Assembly (NCBI RefSeq): GCF_001660705.2
Contig: NZ_LYBV02000023.1
Coordinates: 124,001-188,000, forward strand
Direction of reading: 5' to 3'
Origin: Saccharicrinis aurantiacus
GTDB taxonomy: Bacteria; Bacteroidota; Bacteroidia; Bacteroidales; Marinilabiliaceae
Length of the DNA: 64,000 nucleotides
In this document: positions 42,944-52,197 of the stretch, in pieces
How positions within the stretch are numbered: position 1 is the first letter of the stretch
Layout: each line of letters begins with the position of its first letter
The notes under the pieces: generated by a model
What the model was told of the DNA's origin: nothing
What the model saw: the letters and a program-made list of their open reading frames with translations, nothing else
Database searches by the model: none
Position numbers and translations under genes: made by a program

Positions 42944-43873
42944 TTACTTTTCTATTTCGTAATCGAATACAAAGTTATCAACTTGATAAGTTGTTGTTTG
43001 AGTATCTCCTTCAGCTGTATAAAGGAAACCTATAAATACTTTTCCTGAGAACTCTGAAATATCAATATCTCCAGAAGGAATCATGGTATAATTATTATCA
43101 CTAGAACTGGCTATAATTACATCTTCTAATTCAACCATTACTTTAGCTTCCTTTGGATCATGATTATCTAATACATAAACTTTCAAAGTTGCTCCATTAT
43201 CGTATGCTTGTGCTGATTCAAATTTGATATTCTTGGCAGTATAAATGTTATCTAAATCTAACTCTGGAGACACCATCCATGCTTCGTAGCCTGAACCCTC
43301 ACCTCCATAAGCGCTGATTTGTGCATATCTATTACCTCCATATGATCGGTAAGCCCATTCTCTATCAGTACTACCTCCAACGTTGTAGATTCCCCAACCA
43401 TTTTGGTCAACTACTTCATAGTCGGTACCATCTTCAAAATCATATTCGTAGCCTGCATCAGGCCTAAATGCCCACGAATTTAATGTGTTTTTCAGGTAGT
43501 AAGAATAAGTATCTTCTAAAAAAGCGCCAGTATTATCGGCTAATCTATAATTTACTTTCATCATAGACCCTACAGCGTATCCGCCATATTGAACTTTATC
43601 CTCTATTACACGTGCAATATAGTACTCTGTAACGTCTGCAAACAGTAGAGTATCCTCTTGAATTTTCGCCCCCATTTGAGCTTCTTCCTCAGTAGTTGCA
43701 TCAGCTACAACTCGCTCACTAATATTCTTATAATCTGCATAAACTAAATCATACTCTAAAGCTTCGTTAACAGGCCCTGTATATGAATTGTCAAGTTCAT
43801 TTTGAATATCTTCCAATGGTTCACATGCAACTGCAAATACCATTAACATTAATAATAAATATTGAAATTTCAT
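42944..43873 (-). CDS. Lipoprotein with choice-of-anchor-J-like domain, receptor partner
   Basis: 309 residues; lipobox FAVAC-E with Cys at 17. An N-terminal domain (about 20-140) resembles the lipoprotein at 34672-35376 in its C-E/D-P-L start and following strands. The C-terminal jelly-roll (about 145-305, YEYDFEDGTDYEVVDQNGWG ... VDNFVFDYE) is homologous to the two modules of the 637-residue protein in the same operon. It lies 11 bp downstream of the receptor. Inferred: surface lid or ligand-capturing partner of the receptor, in the place SusD occupies in glycan systems. Confidence 0.72.
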   Translation of the reverse strand: MKFQYLLLMLMVFAVACEPLEDIQNELDNSYTGPVNEALEYDLVYADYKNISERVVADATTEEEAQMGAKIQEDTLLFADVTEYYIARVIEDKVQYGGYAVGSMMKVNYRLADNTGAFLEDTYSYYLKNTLNSWAFRPDAGYEYDFEDGTDYEVVDQNGWGIYNVGGSTDREWAYRSYGGNRYAQISAYGGEGSGYEAWMVSPELDLDNIYTAKNIKFESAQAYDNGATLKVYVLDNHDPKEAKVMVELEDVIIASSSDNNYTMIPSGDIDISEFSGKVFIGFLYTAEGDTQTTTYQVDNFVFDYEIEK

Positions 43874-43884
43874 TAGTTCTTTTT

Positions 43885-46476
43885 TTAGAAATTAACTTTT
43901 AAACCTAAAGAATAAGTTCTCCCAAATCCGTAATAAACAGGAGATGATTGCCAATCGTGGTTTTGACCATCTTGTGCATCAGTAATATATACTGTATCAA
44001 ATAGGTTGTTTACTCTACCTGAAATACGAGCTCTTAAACTTGCAATATTGAAGTTATACCCCGCATTCATATCTATTAAATAGGCATCTGGAATCTGCCA
44101 TGCATCTACTCCTTTCGAATCTTCACCCGTTCTTGTTGAAGGATCAAAATCTGCAAAATTTCTCCCAAAGTAATTACCATCAACTCCTATATTAAATCCA
44201 TTCAAAAAACGATAATCAACTCCTAAAGCTGCTGTTGTTTGTGCTGAGTTACCAACACTAACATCTTTTACAAAAGCATTAAACTCTCCTATAAGGTTGT
44301 TTTCATCATCAAATTGTTGGAAACGAACATCATCAGTATATTTCCAATCACCAATAGATGCCATTGCTCTTATTGTAAAGTTTTTAGAAGGTTTATATGT
44401 ACCTTCAAATTCAACACCTTGGTGTAAAGAGTTCAAACCTAACAAACTAAATGATTGATCACCAATACTACGTCTTAAACCTTGATCCTTCCACGCTGTT
44501 CTATAATAACCTAATTTTACATTCACAGTTCGTGTTTGAAATCCATATCCTCCCTCAAAGGTCATTACCTTTTCATATTGAGTTTCATCAAGAATATCAT
44601 TTGTATATCCATCGAAAACAAAACTTACAAATGGTGAGCGAATAAAGTAACCACCATTTATGAATACGTTATGGTGATCGTTGATATTATAATTAGCTCC
44701 AGCTTTAGCACTCCAATCTACAAAATTAGCCCAATCAGAAACTTGATTTCCTGGTTCATATTGGATATAATCGATTCTACGGATATTTTGATACGACGAA
44801 GCTGCAGAAACAAAGGCTGACCATTGATCCATCACAAACTCAGCTTGACCGAATATACCATTACGCACTACCTGCATATCATTATGAAAGCTATAAATAT
44901 CACCTTCTTTTAAAGCTGTATTAGTAGGTCTATTAACACTATTATCATCAAGATAATATTGTCCTCCTAATAAATCATCTACTTGTTCGTAATGCTCACC
45001 TCTGTAGTAACGAGAATCTAAACCGAAAGTTAAGTTTACATTATCCACTACTGTATTTAGTGTAGATAATAAACCATACCACTCATGAGAATTTATTGAG
45101 TTACCAATGATGAAATCTGATTGACCATTTATTTCCTTATTATGCTCAATCATTTTATCAAAATCAATATATCCATCACCAGTTCGCCATTCCATACTGT
45201 TAAACTTATGATCTGTTCTATTATAATCTACCTCAGATGATTTATCACCACGCAATCTACGCCCTCCTCCTTGAGAAACAGAAGCATAGACCGATGTACT
45301 TAAAGTTGTAGTGCCATTAATAGTCCAAAAATGGTTTAAAGAGGCTTGAGGTTTATGATAGAAGTTATAACCATATCCACCACCATACTCTTCTCCATTA
45401 CGAATACCTGCCTCTGAGTTAAATTTAGCTCCTGCAGTATTAGAAAAAGGTAGATTTTCATTCTTATTCTCGAAAGTAGAAATTAAATGCATATTACCTC
45501 TTTGATCGTGTGTTTGTGGCGCACCAAAAATCTGAAAAGATAAACGATGGTTTTCATTAATTACCTTTGTAATATTAGCGAAGTAGTTATACCCCTCAAA
45601 ACTTGTTCCGTTAATGTAACCATCACCTTTAACAGCACCTCCCATTAAAGTTAAGGCCCAACCATTTTCCATTAGACCGGTGGAAACATTAAAGTTGGTT
45701 TTCATATAACCATCATTACCCATACCTGCATAAAAAGAACCGCCTTCTTGTGCATCAGCACTTTTGGTCAAAATATTCATTGTTCCCCCTACAGATGAGA
45801 TGGCCAATTTAGACGCCCCTAAACCACGCTGTACCTGCATTACAGATGTTACATCGTTAAGACCTGCCCAGTTTGAGAAGTATACTTTACCATTTTCCAT
45901 GTCGTTAACAGGAACACCGTTAATAAGTACACCAATATTACTAGTATTAAAGCCTCTAATATTTACTCTAGAATCACCGAAACCTCCGGCTCCTTTAGTG
46001 GCATAAACAGAAGGTGTAGATTTTAGCACCTCTGGAAACTCTTGATTACCTAATTTCTCTTGAATAACGGCAGCTGGTATATTAGAAATAGCCACTGGTG
46101 TTTTTCTGTCAGTTGCAAATGATGCCACTACTGATACTTCTGATAAACCAACTGATGATGACTCCATTTTTATCTGACCTAAGTCAACATCACCAGTAAC
46201 ATTAACTGTTCTTTTTTGATCAATAAAACCTAAATAGTTAAATACAAGGTTATATTTACCATCACTCAGTGGTAACTCAAAAACACCATCAAAATCTGTG
46301 ATTGTGCCAACACCTTTATCTTTCTCAAGATAAATAGCTACACCTATTAATGGTTCATTATTTGATGCATCCACCAAAACCCCACTAATTTTATTCTGTG
46401 CAAATAAGCTTAACGGCATAAATACCATTAAGAGCACCCATAAAATTTTTTGTCCTTTAAAATCCATTTTTTTCAA
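43885..46476 (-). CDS. TonB-dependent receptor, paralogue 2 (nuclease operon)
   Basis: 863 residues: signal peptide (cleavage near SLFA, residue 26), carboxypeptidase-D-like domain (28-110), plug (about 125-250, VLKSTPSVYATKGAGGFGDS, LINGVPVNDMENGKVYFSNW) and a barrel closing in TYSLGLKVNF. First gene of a leftward operon with a lipoprotein, endonuclease I, a modular lipoprotein and an EEP nuclease, all with gaps under 100 bp. Being co-encoded with two extracytoplasmic nucleases, it is a good candidate importer of oligonucleotides or other nucleic-acid breakdown products. Substrate not demonstrated. Confidence 0.88.
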   Translation of the reverse strand: MKKMDFKGQKILWVLLMVFMPLSLFAQNKISGVLVDASNNEPLIGVAIYLEKDKGVGTITDFDGVFELPLSDGKYNLVFNYLGFIDQKRTVNVTGDVDLGQIKMESSSVGLSEVSVVASFATDRKTPVAISNIPAAVIQEKLGNQEFPEVLKSTPSVYATKGAGGFGDSRVNIRGFNTSNIGVLINGVPVNDMENGKVYFSNWAGLNDVTSVMQVQRGLGASKLAISSVGGTMNILTKSADAQEGGSFYAGMGNDGYMKTNFNVSTGLMENGWALTLMGGAVKGDGYINGTSFEGYNYFANITKVINENHRLSFQIFGAPQTHDQRGNMHLISTFENKNENLPFSNTAGAKFNSEAGIRNGEEYGGGYGYNFYHKPQASLNHFWTINGTTTLSTSVYASVSQGGGRRLRGDKSSEVDYNRTDHKFNSMEWRTGDGYIDFDKMIEHNKEINGQSDFIIGNSINSHEWYGLLSTLNTVVDNVNLTFGLDSRYYRGEHYEQVDDLLGGQYYLDDNSVNRPTNTALKEGDIYSFHNDMQVVRNGIFGQAEFVMDQWSAFVSAASSYQNIRRIDYIQYEPGNQVSDWANFVDWSAKAGANYNINDHHNVFINGGYFIRSPFVSFVFDGYTNDILDETQYEKVMTFEGGYGFQTRTVNVKLGYYRTAWKDQGLRRSIGDQSFSLLGLNSLHQGVEFEGTYKPSKNFTIRAMASIGDWKYTDDVRFQQFDDENNLIGEFNAFVKDVSVGNSAQTTAALGVDYRFLNGFNIGVDGNYFGRNFADFDPSTRTGEDSKGVDAWQIPDAYLIDMNAGYNFNIASLRARISGRVNNLFDTVYITDAQDGQNHDWQSSPVYYGFGRTYSLGLKVNF

Positions 46477-46878
46477 TAATTATGTTTATTCCGCAAATTT
46501 ATAAAAATTCACTAACTTTTAACGGGACGAAGGAATAGAAAAAAGCAAGCACCCATCTAAAACTAACATTATGGATTAGTTATGTAAATATTAACACCAA
46601 TACTTGACTTTATTTATGGTATTAATAAGAATTACCCCCCATTTTTTAAGGTTAATTGTCATGATTAAATATTCACCTTAGACTTTAACCGAAGAATAGC
46701 ATACACTTTTGTGTAAAAAAAAATCAGACTAGAATTACGTATTTAACAACTATTGGTGTTTTTACCTATCTAAACTTGGATAACTAACCTTAAAAAAATG
46801 TTATCTTTTTTACTTCAGCACGAATCTTTACAATAGTTTGTAACGTTAATATTATTAATAAATATTAAAATTGGAGTT

Positions 46879-46941
46879 ATGCATTCAAAATATAAGAATA
46901 TTGATAGCCCTGATTTAACGACTATAGGTGGTAAAAAGTAG
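46879..46941 (+). CDS. Possible 20-residue small protein
   Basis: ATG at 46879 is preceded by TTGGAG, and a 20-codon frame ends in TAG at 46941. The peptide starts MHSKYKNIDS and ends in IGGKK. There is no homology basis. It is listed only because of the purine-rich leader and its position upstream of the DUF748 gene. It could easily be chance. Confidence 0.18.
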   Translation: MHSKYKNIDSPDLTTIGGKK

Positions 46942-46974
46942 AACCTTTATTACGTCTAATTATCAGTCAAACCA

Positions 46975-46982
46975 TATATTTG
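46975..46982 (+). promoter_or_regulatory. Putative -7 box of the DUF748 gene
   Basis: TATATTTG matches TAnnTTTG and lies 65 bp before the preferred ATG at 47048. The -33 partner is poor (TTTAT at 46946-46950, 24 bp away). If used, it excludes the upstream in-frame start at 46928. Confidence 0.38.
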
Positions 46983-47047
46983 CAATACATAAATTCTTAT
47001 ACTTAAGTAACGCCTTTGTATATTATTACGCTTTCAAACCAGAACAC

Positions 47048-49228
47048 ATGAAATTAAAATATAAAATATTACTACTAATCTGTGTTTTAAGTATCATAAC
47101 CATTACAAGCTGCTCTGTATTAATAAAAAAATATATCACCAAAAATTCGATTGAACTAATAGGTAATAGAATTGATATTGGATCTTTGCACTTTAATCCT
47201 CTAACATTTGCTATAAAAGCCAATGATGTAAAAATATTTGAAACCAATAATATTAATACGCTTGCAAGCATCGATCAGATTTTTCTAGATTTTTCTCCGA
47301 TTAAGTTAATAGATAATGAATACTCAATATCTAAATTTACCATCAGTGGTTTAAATGTAAAGATTAGCCAATACGATTCTCGTTTCAATTTTGATGATGC
47401 ATTTGAACCTTTGAGGAATAAAAGTAACAAGAGCAATACACAAGAATTGAAGTATTCAATTTATAATATAGAGCTCAAAGAATCTAATATTGTTTTTTCT
47501 GACAAAAATACTGGAAAACAGATTTCTCTTAATGCTATAAATTTCCAGTTACCAAAATTGGCATGGAATAACACTGAATCAGAAGCAGGTTTGAATCTGA
47601 AATTAGGTGATAATGGAAGCCTATATCTTCGAGCCCAGCTTGATGATAAGAATAAACGATATCAGATAAACTGTAAAGTAAATGAATTTGATTTAAATGG
47701 CTTTGAAGATTATATATCAGAATACTTTAATATAACTAAGCTAAATGGCTTATTAAATTTCAACTATAACATAGAAGGAAGCCTATCTGACATAAACGAC
47801 ATTAAAATATCAGGTGTTACAACAATAAACGACTTATCGGTTTTTGATGGTAGTAAAACTGAAATAGCTAATATCAAAGATATAGAAGCAGACATATATT
47901 ATTACAAACCTACAAAGTCAAGCCTCTACCTCAGAACGATAGAAATACGTGAACCCAATACCAAACTTATTATTGATGCTACATCTAATAATTGGAGTAA
48001 ATTCCTGCAAAAAAAACACTCTGATAGCGTTGTTGAAAAATCAACTATGAATTATATGATTCGTAAAATCAGTGTTGTGAATGGAAACCTTTTATTTAAT
48101 GACAAAAGATTGAACCCTGAAATAAGTACAGAAATTCAGAACATTACTGCCTCCATCTCAAATATTAGTAACGAAACCAATGACATTAGTGCTACTTACG
48201 AAGGACTTATTAAGAGCGGAGGTAAATTACACGGAACTGCAAGTTTAAGCACTGGCGATATAAAAGAATGGCAAGTAAATGCGAATCTAACTGATTTGCC
48301 ATTGGTTAACTATTCTAAATTTTCGAGTCACTACTTAAGCAGGCCAATATTAAATGGCTCGTTAGATTATCAGTTTAAACTAAAACTTAGCAATAATCAT
48401 ATCACAAATAACAATAAACTTACTTTCTCAAACATAGTATTCGGAGACAAACAAAAAAGTAAAACGGCATATAAAGTACCTGTGCAAACAGCCTTTAATA
48501 TTCTAAAAGATAAGAGGAATACCGTTACGATAGATATCCCTATTGTTGGAGATCGTAACAATGAAAATTTTATTTTAACAGAGGAAATAAGAACGGCATT
48601 TATCCAATACCTTAAAGGCGCGGGAAAAACTAAAATTAAACACGTTGGTAAATCTATTAACGAACTAACTAAGGATGCTGAGGCAATAAGGCTCAATTTT
48701 GGCAAATCAAAAATCCCATTTAAACAAGAAGTAATTTTATCAAAGGCAGCTGATAAAATAAAATCAGGCGAATTAAAAAAACTCCAATTTTATCCTATAA
48801 CTAATCCGCAATTAGATAAAGAAGAATTGGCATTTCAACAAGTAAAAATACAATATCTTAAATCTAAGCAACGCTCAAAAAAAACCAACGACAATTTATT
48901 AAAAGTCAAACTAAAGTTATTATCTGATAATAAACCCGCACTTATAAAGTACATTAATGCACAAACAAGTTTGAACCAGAATGAAAGCATTTATTCAAAA
49001 TGTATAAATATAATTGGCGCAAATGAAACAGAAAAGCTTTATCAAAGATTAATAGAAGATAGAAATGTAGAACTTGTTAAACAACTTACTTCTAAACTTA
49101 ATTTAAATCCAAGTCATTTTGAAATAAAAACAACAACACATTCTAACGAATTATCCTCGCCTATATATCAATTAAAAGAAATTACGGCAGGCAGTGGAAT
49201 TCATATAGAGTTTGAAGATAATTTTTAG
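47048..49228 (+). CDS. DUF748 (AsmA-like) envelope protein
   Basis: 726 residues from ATG 47048 (KLKYKILLLICVLSIITITS follows, a membrane anchor or lipoprotein-like signal). An open frame extends 40 codons upstream, but the putative promoter lies inside it. The DUF748 opening IDIGSLHFNPLTFAIKANDV (about residues 39-58) and the later conserved region near 515-560 (VTIDIPIVGDRNNENF) fit the AsmA-like/DUF748 superfamily of long beta-rich proteins. These sit between the membranes and are linked to lipid transport and envelope maintenance. The C-terminal 150 residues are Lys/Glu-rich helices. It stands alone on its strand. Confidence 0.78.
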   Translation: MKLKYKILLLICVLSIITITSCSVLIKKYITKNSIELIGNRIDIGSLHFNPLTFAIKANDVKIFETNNINTLASIDQIFLDFSPIKLIDNEYSISKFTISGLNVKISQYDSRFNFDDAFEPLRNKSNKSNTQELKYSIYNIELKESNIVFSDKNTGKQISLNAINFQLPKLAWNNTESEAGLNLKLGDNGSLYLRAQLDDKNKRYQINCKVNEFDLNGFEDYISEYFNITKLNGLLNFNYNIEGSLSDINDIKISGVTTINDLSVFDGSKTEIANIKDIEADIYYYKPTKSSLYLRTIEIREPNTKLIIDATSNNWSKFLQKKHSDSVVEKSTMNYMIRKISVVNGNLLFNDKRLNPEISTEIQNITASISNISNETNDISATYEGLIKSGGKLHGTASLSTGDIKEWQVNANLTDLPLVNYSKFSSHYLSRPILNGSLDYQFKLKLSNNHITNNNKLTFSNIVFGDKQKSKTAYKVPVQTAFNILKDKRNTVTIDIPIVGDRNNENFILTEEIRTAFIQYLKGAGKTKIKHVGKSINELTKDAEAIRLNFGKSKIPFKQEVILSKAADKIKSGELKKLQFYPITNPQLDKEELAFQQVKIQYLKSKQRSKKTNDNLLKVKLKLLSDNKPALIKYINAQTSLNQNESIYSKCINIIGANETEKLYQRLIEDRNVELVKQLTSKLNLNPSHFEIKTTTHSNELSSPIYQLKEITAGSGIHIEFEDNF

Positions 49229-49274
49229 TTAAGCTTTGATAATTATAATCACGTTTCGTAAGTTTTAATACTAT

Positions 49275-49311
49275 AAAAAAAGCCTCCTGAACCAAAGGTG
49301 GTTGAGAAGGC
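49275..49311 (-). terminator. Terminator of the T9SS cargo gene
   Basis: GCCTCCTGAACC (49282-49293) pairs with GGTTGAGAAGGC (49300-49311) at 10-11 of 12 positions. Read leftwards it is followed by T's (complement of 49275-49281). It lies between convergent genes and may serve both. Confidence 0.72.
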
Positions 49312-49352
49312 CATTATAGTAAAACTAGAGTGAGTTTAAATTTCTGTAACAA

Positions 49353-50822
49353 TTATCGTTTCACAAGCTTCTGTACTTTAGAAGTCCCATTGCTATAATT
49401 CACTTTCAAAAGATAAACTCCAATGTTTAGTGAGTTAGTATTTATAACAACTTTATCGCCTGATACAATAACTTTATTTATAATTTGACCTACAGTATTC
49501 ATTAATTCAACATTTGCAATGGTTTCATTACTTGAAACTGTTAATTGGGCACTAAATGGATTTGGATAAACTGAAACTCCATAATCAGAAGGTGATTCAA
49601 CATTAGTAGATCCATCAAGCTTAAATAATTGAAGAGCCTGTTGTCCGGACAAATAACAAGCAAATCTTGGGCTACTAGGGTTATAACGTAAATATCTATC
49701 AACGTCTGCATTCTTAACAATAAACACACCGTCTTCTTCAGTAATAACCCACTCTTCAGAACTAGTAGCAGCATCTACTAAATAAGCTGCATTACTATCC
49801 CCTGTATAAGAAACATATTTCATCTCTGTTTCATTATAAATAAGCCAATTTTCACCTTCCTTAATTAAAGACCAAACTACACCTTGGTTTGGCCCTTCAA
49901 TTGTGGTGGCATCTGCATCATTAGTTTCAATAAATCGGTATATATATGCGCTCGCTGCTTCATTAAGCATGAAATTACCATTGTAACCAAGCAAATATTT
50001 CCCTTCTTTCAAATCATCAATTGATGATATCCTAGTAAAAGACCCATCCTCCGCAATGAATTTAGTGAATTCTTGAGATACTACATTACTATTGTCATAA
50101 CCACTTGCAACAGCAATAGCCTTTACAGTTGTACTTTCATCAATAAATATAGGTGAAGCATATTCTATAGAAGTTTCATCTGGCTCAGATCCATCAATCG
50201 TATAATAGATACTTGCTCCTTCTGTTTTTGACGAAAGCTCTAGATCAAATGATTCAGAAAAATATTCATCTAAGTGAGAGAACTCAGGTGCTATGGCTGC
50301 ACTACTTACTGTTTCTTCGACCTCTAAATTATCATAATAAACCACTGCCCCAGAATAGGTCCTCAATTCAAAATACAAACCATCAACAGTAGCTGGAGCT
50401 GTTAATTCAACTTCATACTGCGACCACTCAGCTTTAGACTCAAAAAAACCATTATTAGGACCTCTTAATTCATCACCATTATCATCAACATTATTAGAAC
50501 CAGATTTCCAATATGACCAAATACGTGCGTCACTACCATCGCCTTTTTCTGTATCAACATAATACCACATTGATATTCTATATGTTTTTCCTGCTTCTAT
50601 TGGAACATTTACAGCTATTTTTTTTGTTCCACCGGTATGTTTCGCACTGAAATTACCCGAGTGCACAATAACACTCTCTTGTTCGACATTTTCAATAGTT
50701 GAAAAATCTGAAGGTGTATTTACGTCTTCCCACGATTCAAAATTACCATTAGGCACTAAATTTTGGGCATAATTGAATGTACAGATAAAAAATACTGTAG
50801 TAAAAAGTAAAAGTTGTTTCAT
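49353..50822 (-). CDS. T9SS-sorted secreted protein with carbohydrate-binding-like and chitobiase C-terminal-like domains
   Basis: 489 residues: signal peptide (cleavage after FNYAQ, residue 20); a jelly-roll module (about 21-170, LVPNGNFESWEDVNTPSDFS ... VVYYDNLEVEE) like family 4/9 carbohydrate-binding domains; and a chitobiase/hexosaminidase C-terminal-type domain (about 180-255, GASIYYTIDGSEPDETSIEY). A beta-trefoil-like region (260-405) and a type IX sorting domain (about 412-489, VSVYPNPFSAQLTVSS ... YLLKVNYSNGTSKVQKLVKR) follow. No catalytic domain is seen. Exported through the type IX machinery to the cell surface; probably binds a glycan. Confidence 0.82.
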   Translation of the reverse strand: MKQLLLFTTVFFICTFNYAQNLVPNGNFESWEDVNTPSDFSTIENVEQESVIVHSGNFSAKHTGGTKKIAVNVPIEAGKTYRISMWYYVDTEKGDGSDARIWSYWKSGSNNVDDNGDELRGPNNGFFESKAEWSQYEVELTAPATVDGLYFELRTYSGAVVYYDNLEVEETVSSAAIAPEFSHLDEYFSESFDLELSSKTEGASIYYTIDGSEPDETSIEYASPIFIDESTTVKAIAVASGYDNSNVVSQEFTKFIAEDGSFTRISSIDDLKEGKYLLGYNGNFMLNEAASAYIYRFIETNDADATTIEGPNQGVVWSLIKEGENWLIYNETEMKYVSYTGDSNAAYLVDAATSSEEWVITEEDGVFIVKNADVDRYLRYNPSSPRFACYLSGQQALQLFKLDGSTNVESPSDYGVSVYPNPFSAQLTVSSNETIANVELMNTVGQIINKVIVSGDKVVINTNSLNIGVYLLKVNYSNGTSKVQKLVKR

Positions 50823-51171
50823 CTTTTTGTTATAAAGTTAAATTATGGTGGTAAATATAATATGAGTTCTGCAACACAACTTTATCACATGGTAACATTT
50901 ATGTTAATTATAAAATTAAAAATATATTGCTATTATACAAATAGTTAATATTGAAATCATCTCAAAAAAAATCAAAAAACATATTGTAAGAATGGAGATA
51001 GTGCATTTTGTTATGTTAGTACAAAACAATTCACGAATCTTAACTAAATATCGTATCTGACAAATTGTCAATGGACTGATATTTGATACATCAAGACTAT
51101 AAATTGAATATTAGATATTTTATCCATTACTTTGGATAAATAGGATCAACTAAAAAATAAGTATAGTAACT
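50823..51171. other. Divergent promoter region
   Basis: 349 bp between the T9SS cargo gene and lemA. It is AT-rich and presumably contains both promoters; TGCATTTTG near 51003 is the nearest -7-like string. No other structure seen. Confidence 0.45.
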
Positions 51172-51750
51172 ATGAAGAATTTAAAGAAGATGATTTGGGC
51201 ATTATTAATGGTTCCATTTCTTACATCGTGCGGATACAACTCAATGGTAGAGTTAGGTGAAAATGTTGATGCCAAATGGTCACAGGTAGAGAATGTATAT
51301 CAAAGAAGAGCGGATCTAATTCCTAATTTAGTAAATGTAGTAAAAGGATATGCAGCCCACGAAAAAGAAACCTTGCAAGGCGTTGTTGAGGCTCGATCAA
51401 AAGCAACAGGGATTAACGTAAACGCTGATGGTTTAACCGAAGATAAAATTGCACAATTTCAACAAGCACAACAAGGCTTAAGTAGCGCCCTATCACGTTT
51501 AATGGTTGTGGTTGAAAAATATCCTGACCTAAAGGCAAACGAGAATTTTAGAGATTTACAAGCTCAATTAGAAGGTACTGAGAATAGAATTGCTGTTGAG
51601 CGTCGTAATTTTAATGAGGCTACGCGTGCTTACAATACTTATATTAAGAAATTCCCTCGTGCCATTTATGCAAGCTGGTTTGACTTTGAAAAGAAACCGT
51701 ACTTTAAGGCAGATGAAGGTAGTAATCAAGCACCAAAAGTAGAATTTTAA
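51172..51750 (+). CDS. lemA: LemA family protein
   Basis: 192 residues. An N-terminal hydrophobic segment with lipobox-like FLTSC-G (Cys about 20) is followed by the LemA four-helix domain. The conserved features are VDAKWSQVENVYQRRADLIP, NLVNVVKGYAAHEKETL, and NFRDLQAQLEGTENRIAVER with RRNFNEATRAYNTYIKKFP. LemA proteins are membrane-linked and often co-occur with TPM-domain proteins, as here: two TPM genes follow, 1 bp and 11 bp apart. The role may be in envelope or photosystem-II-like membrane protein maintenance; it is poorly defined in Bacteroidota. Confidence 0.93.
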   Translation: MKNLKKMIWALLMVPFLTSCGYNSMVELGENVDAKWSQVENVYQRRADLIPNLVNVVKGYAAHEKETLQGVVEARSKATGINVNADGLTEDKIAQFQQAQQGLSSALSRLMVVVEKYPDLKANENFRDLQAQLEGTENRIAVERRNFNEATRAYNTYIKKFPRAIYASWFDFEKKPYFKADEGSNQAPKVEF

Positions 51751-51751
51751 G

Positions 51752-52186
51752 ATGGCAAAAGACTTTTTTAACAAGGACGAACGAAAGCTAATAGTTGATG
51801 CTATTAAAGAGGCTGAATTAAATACATCGGGCGAAATACGAGTGCATATAGATAGCAAATGTGAAGAAGATGTTATGGATAGGGCCGCCTATTGGTTTGA
51901 AAAACTACAAATGCACAAAACTGAACTTCGTAATGGTGTATTGTTTTATTTAGCTTATGAGGATCATAAATTCGCAATATTAGGTGATGCAGGAATAAAC
52001 CAAAAGGTAGATGCTAATTTTTGGGAGAAAGATAAAGAAACTATGCTTAACTATTTTAAGCAAGGTGAATTTGCCAAGGGACTATCAGAGGGTATTAAAT
52101 TAAGCGGTGAACAACTAAAAGTACACTTTCCATACCAATCTGATGATGTAAACGAACTTTCAGATGAGATTTCGTTTGGAAAATAA
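51752..52186 (+). CDS. TPM-domain protein, soluble (TLP18.3/Psb32/MOLO-1 family)
   Basis: 144 residues with no signal peptide or membrane helix. TPM domain features: FFNKDERKLIVDAIKEAELN, TSGEIRVHIDSKCEEDVMDR (strand with the acidic residues of the family), GVLFYLAYEDHKFAILGDAG and KGLSEGIKLSGEQLKVHFPY. The start codon is one base after the lemA stop, so translation is coupled. Cytosolic location is inferred. It is paired with the secreted TPM protein encoded next, a common three-gene arrangement. Confidence 0.88.
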   Translation: MAKDFFNKDERKLIVDAIKEAELNTSGEIRVHIDSKCEEDVMDRAAYWFEKLQMHKTELRNGVLFYLAYEDHKFAILGDAGINQKVDANFWEKDKETMLNYFKQGEFAKGLSEGIKLSGEQLKVHFPYQSDDVNELSDEISFGK

Positions 52187-52197
52187 TTATTGAACTT

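Larger units (their letters stand above)
46477..47047. other. Divergent promoter region
   Basis: 571 bp between the leftward receptor and the rightward DUF748 gene. It is strongly AT-rich. It contains a possible 20-codon frame (46879-46941) and a TATATTTG box (46975-46982). No repeat or riboswitch was recognised. Confidence 0.5.

Noticed and set aside
35403-46476. SusC/SusD glycan locus
   Set aside because: No SusD-like protein and no glycoside hydrolase is present. The companions are small or jelly-roll lipoproteins and nucleases.
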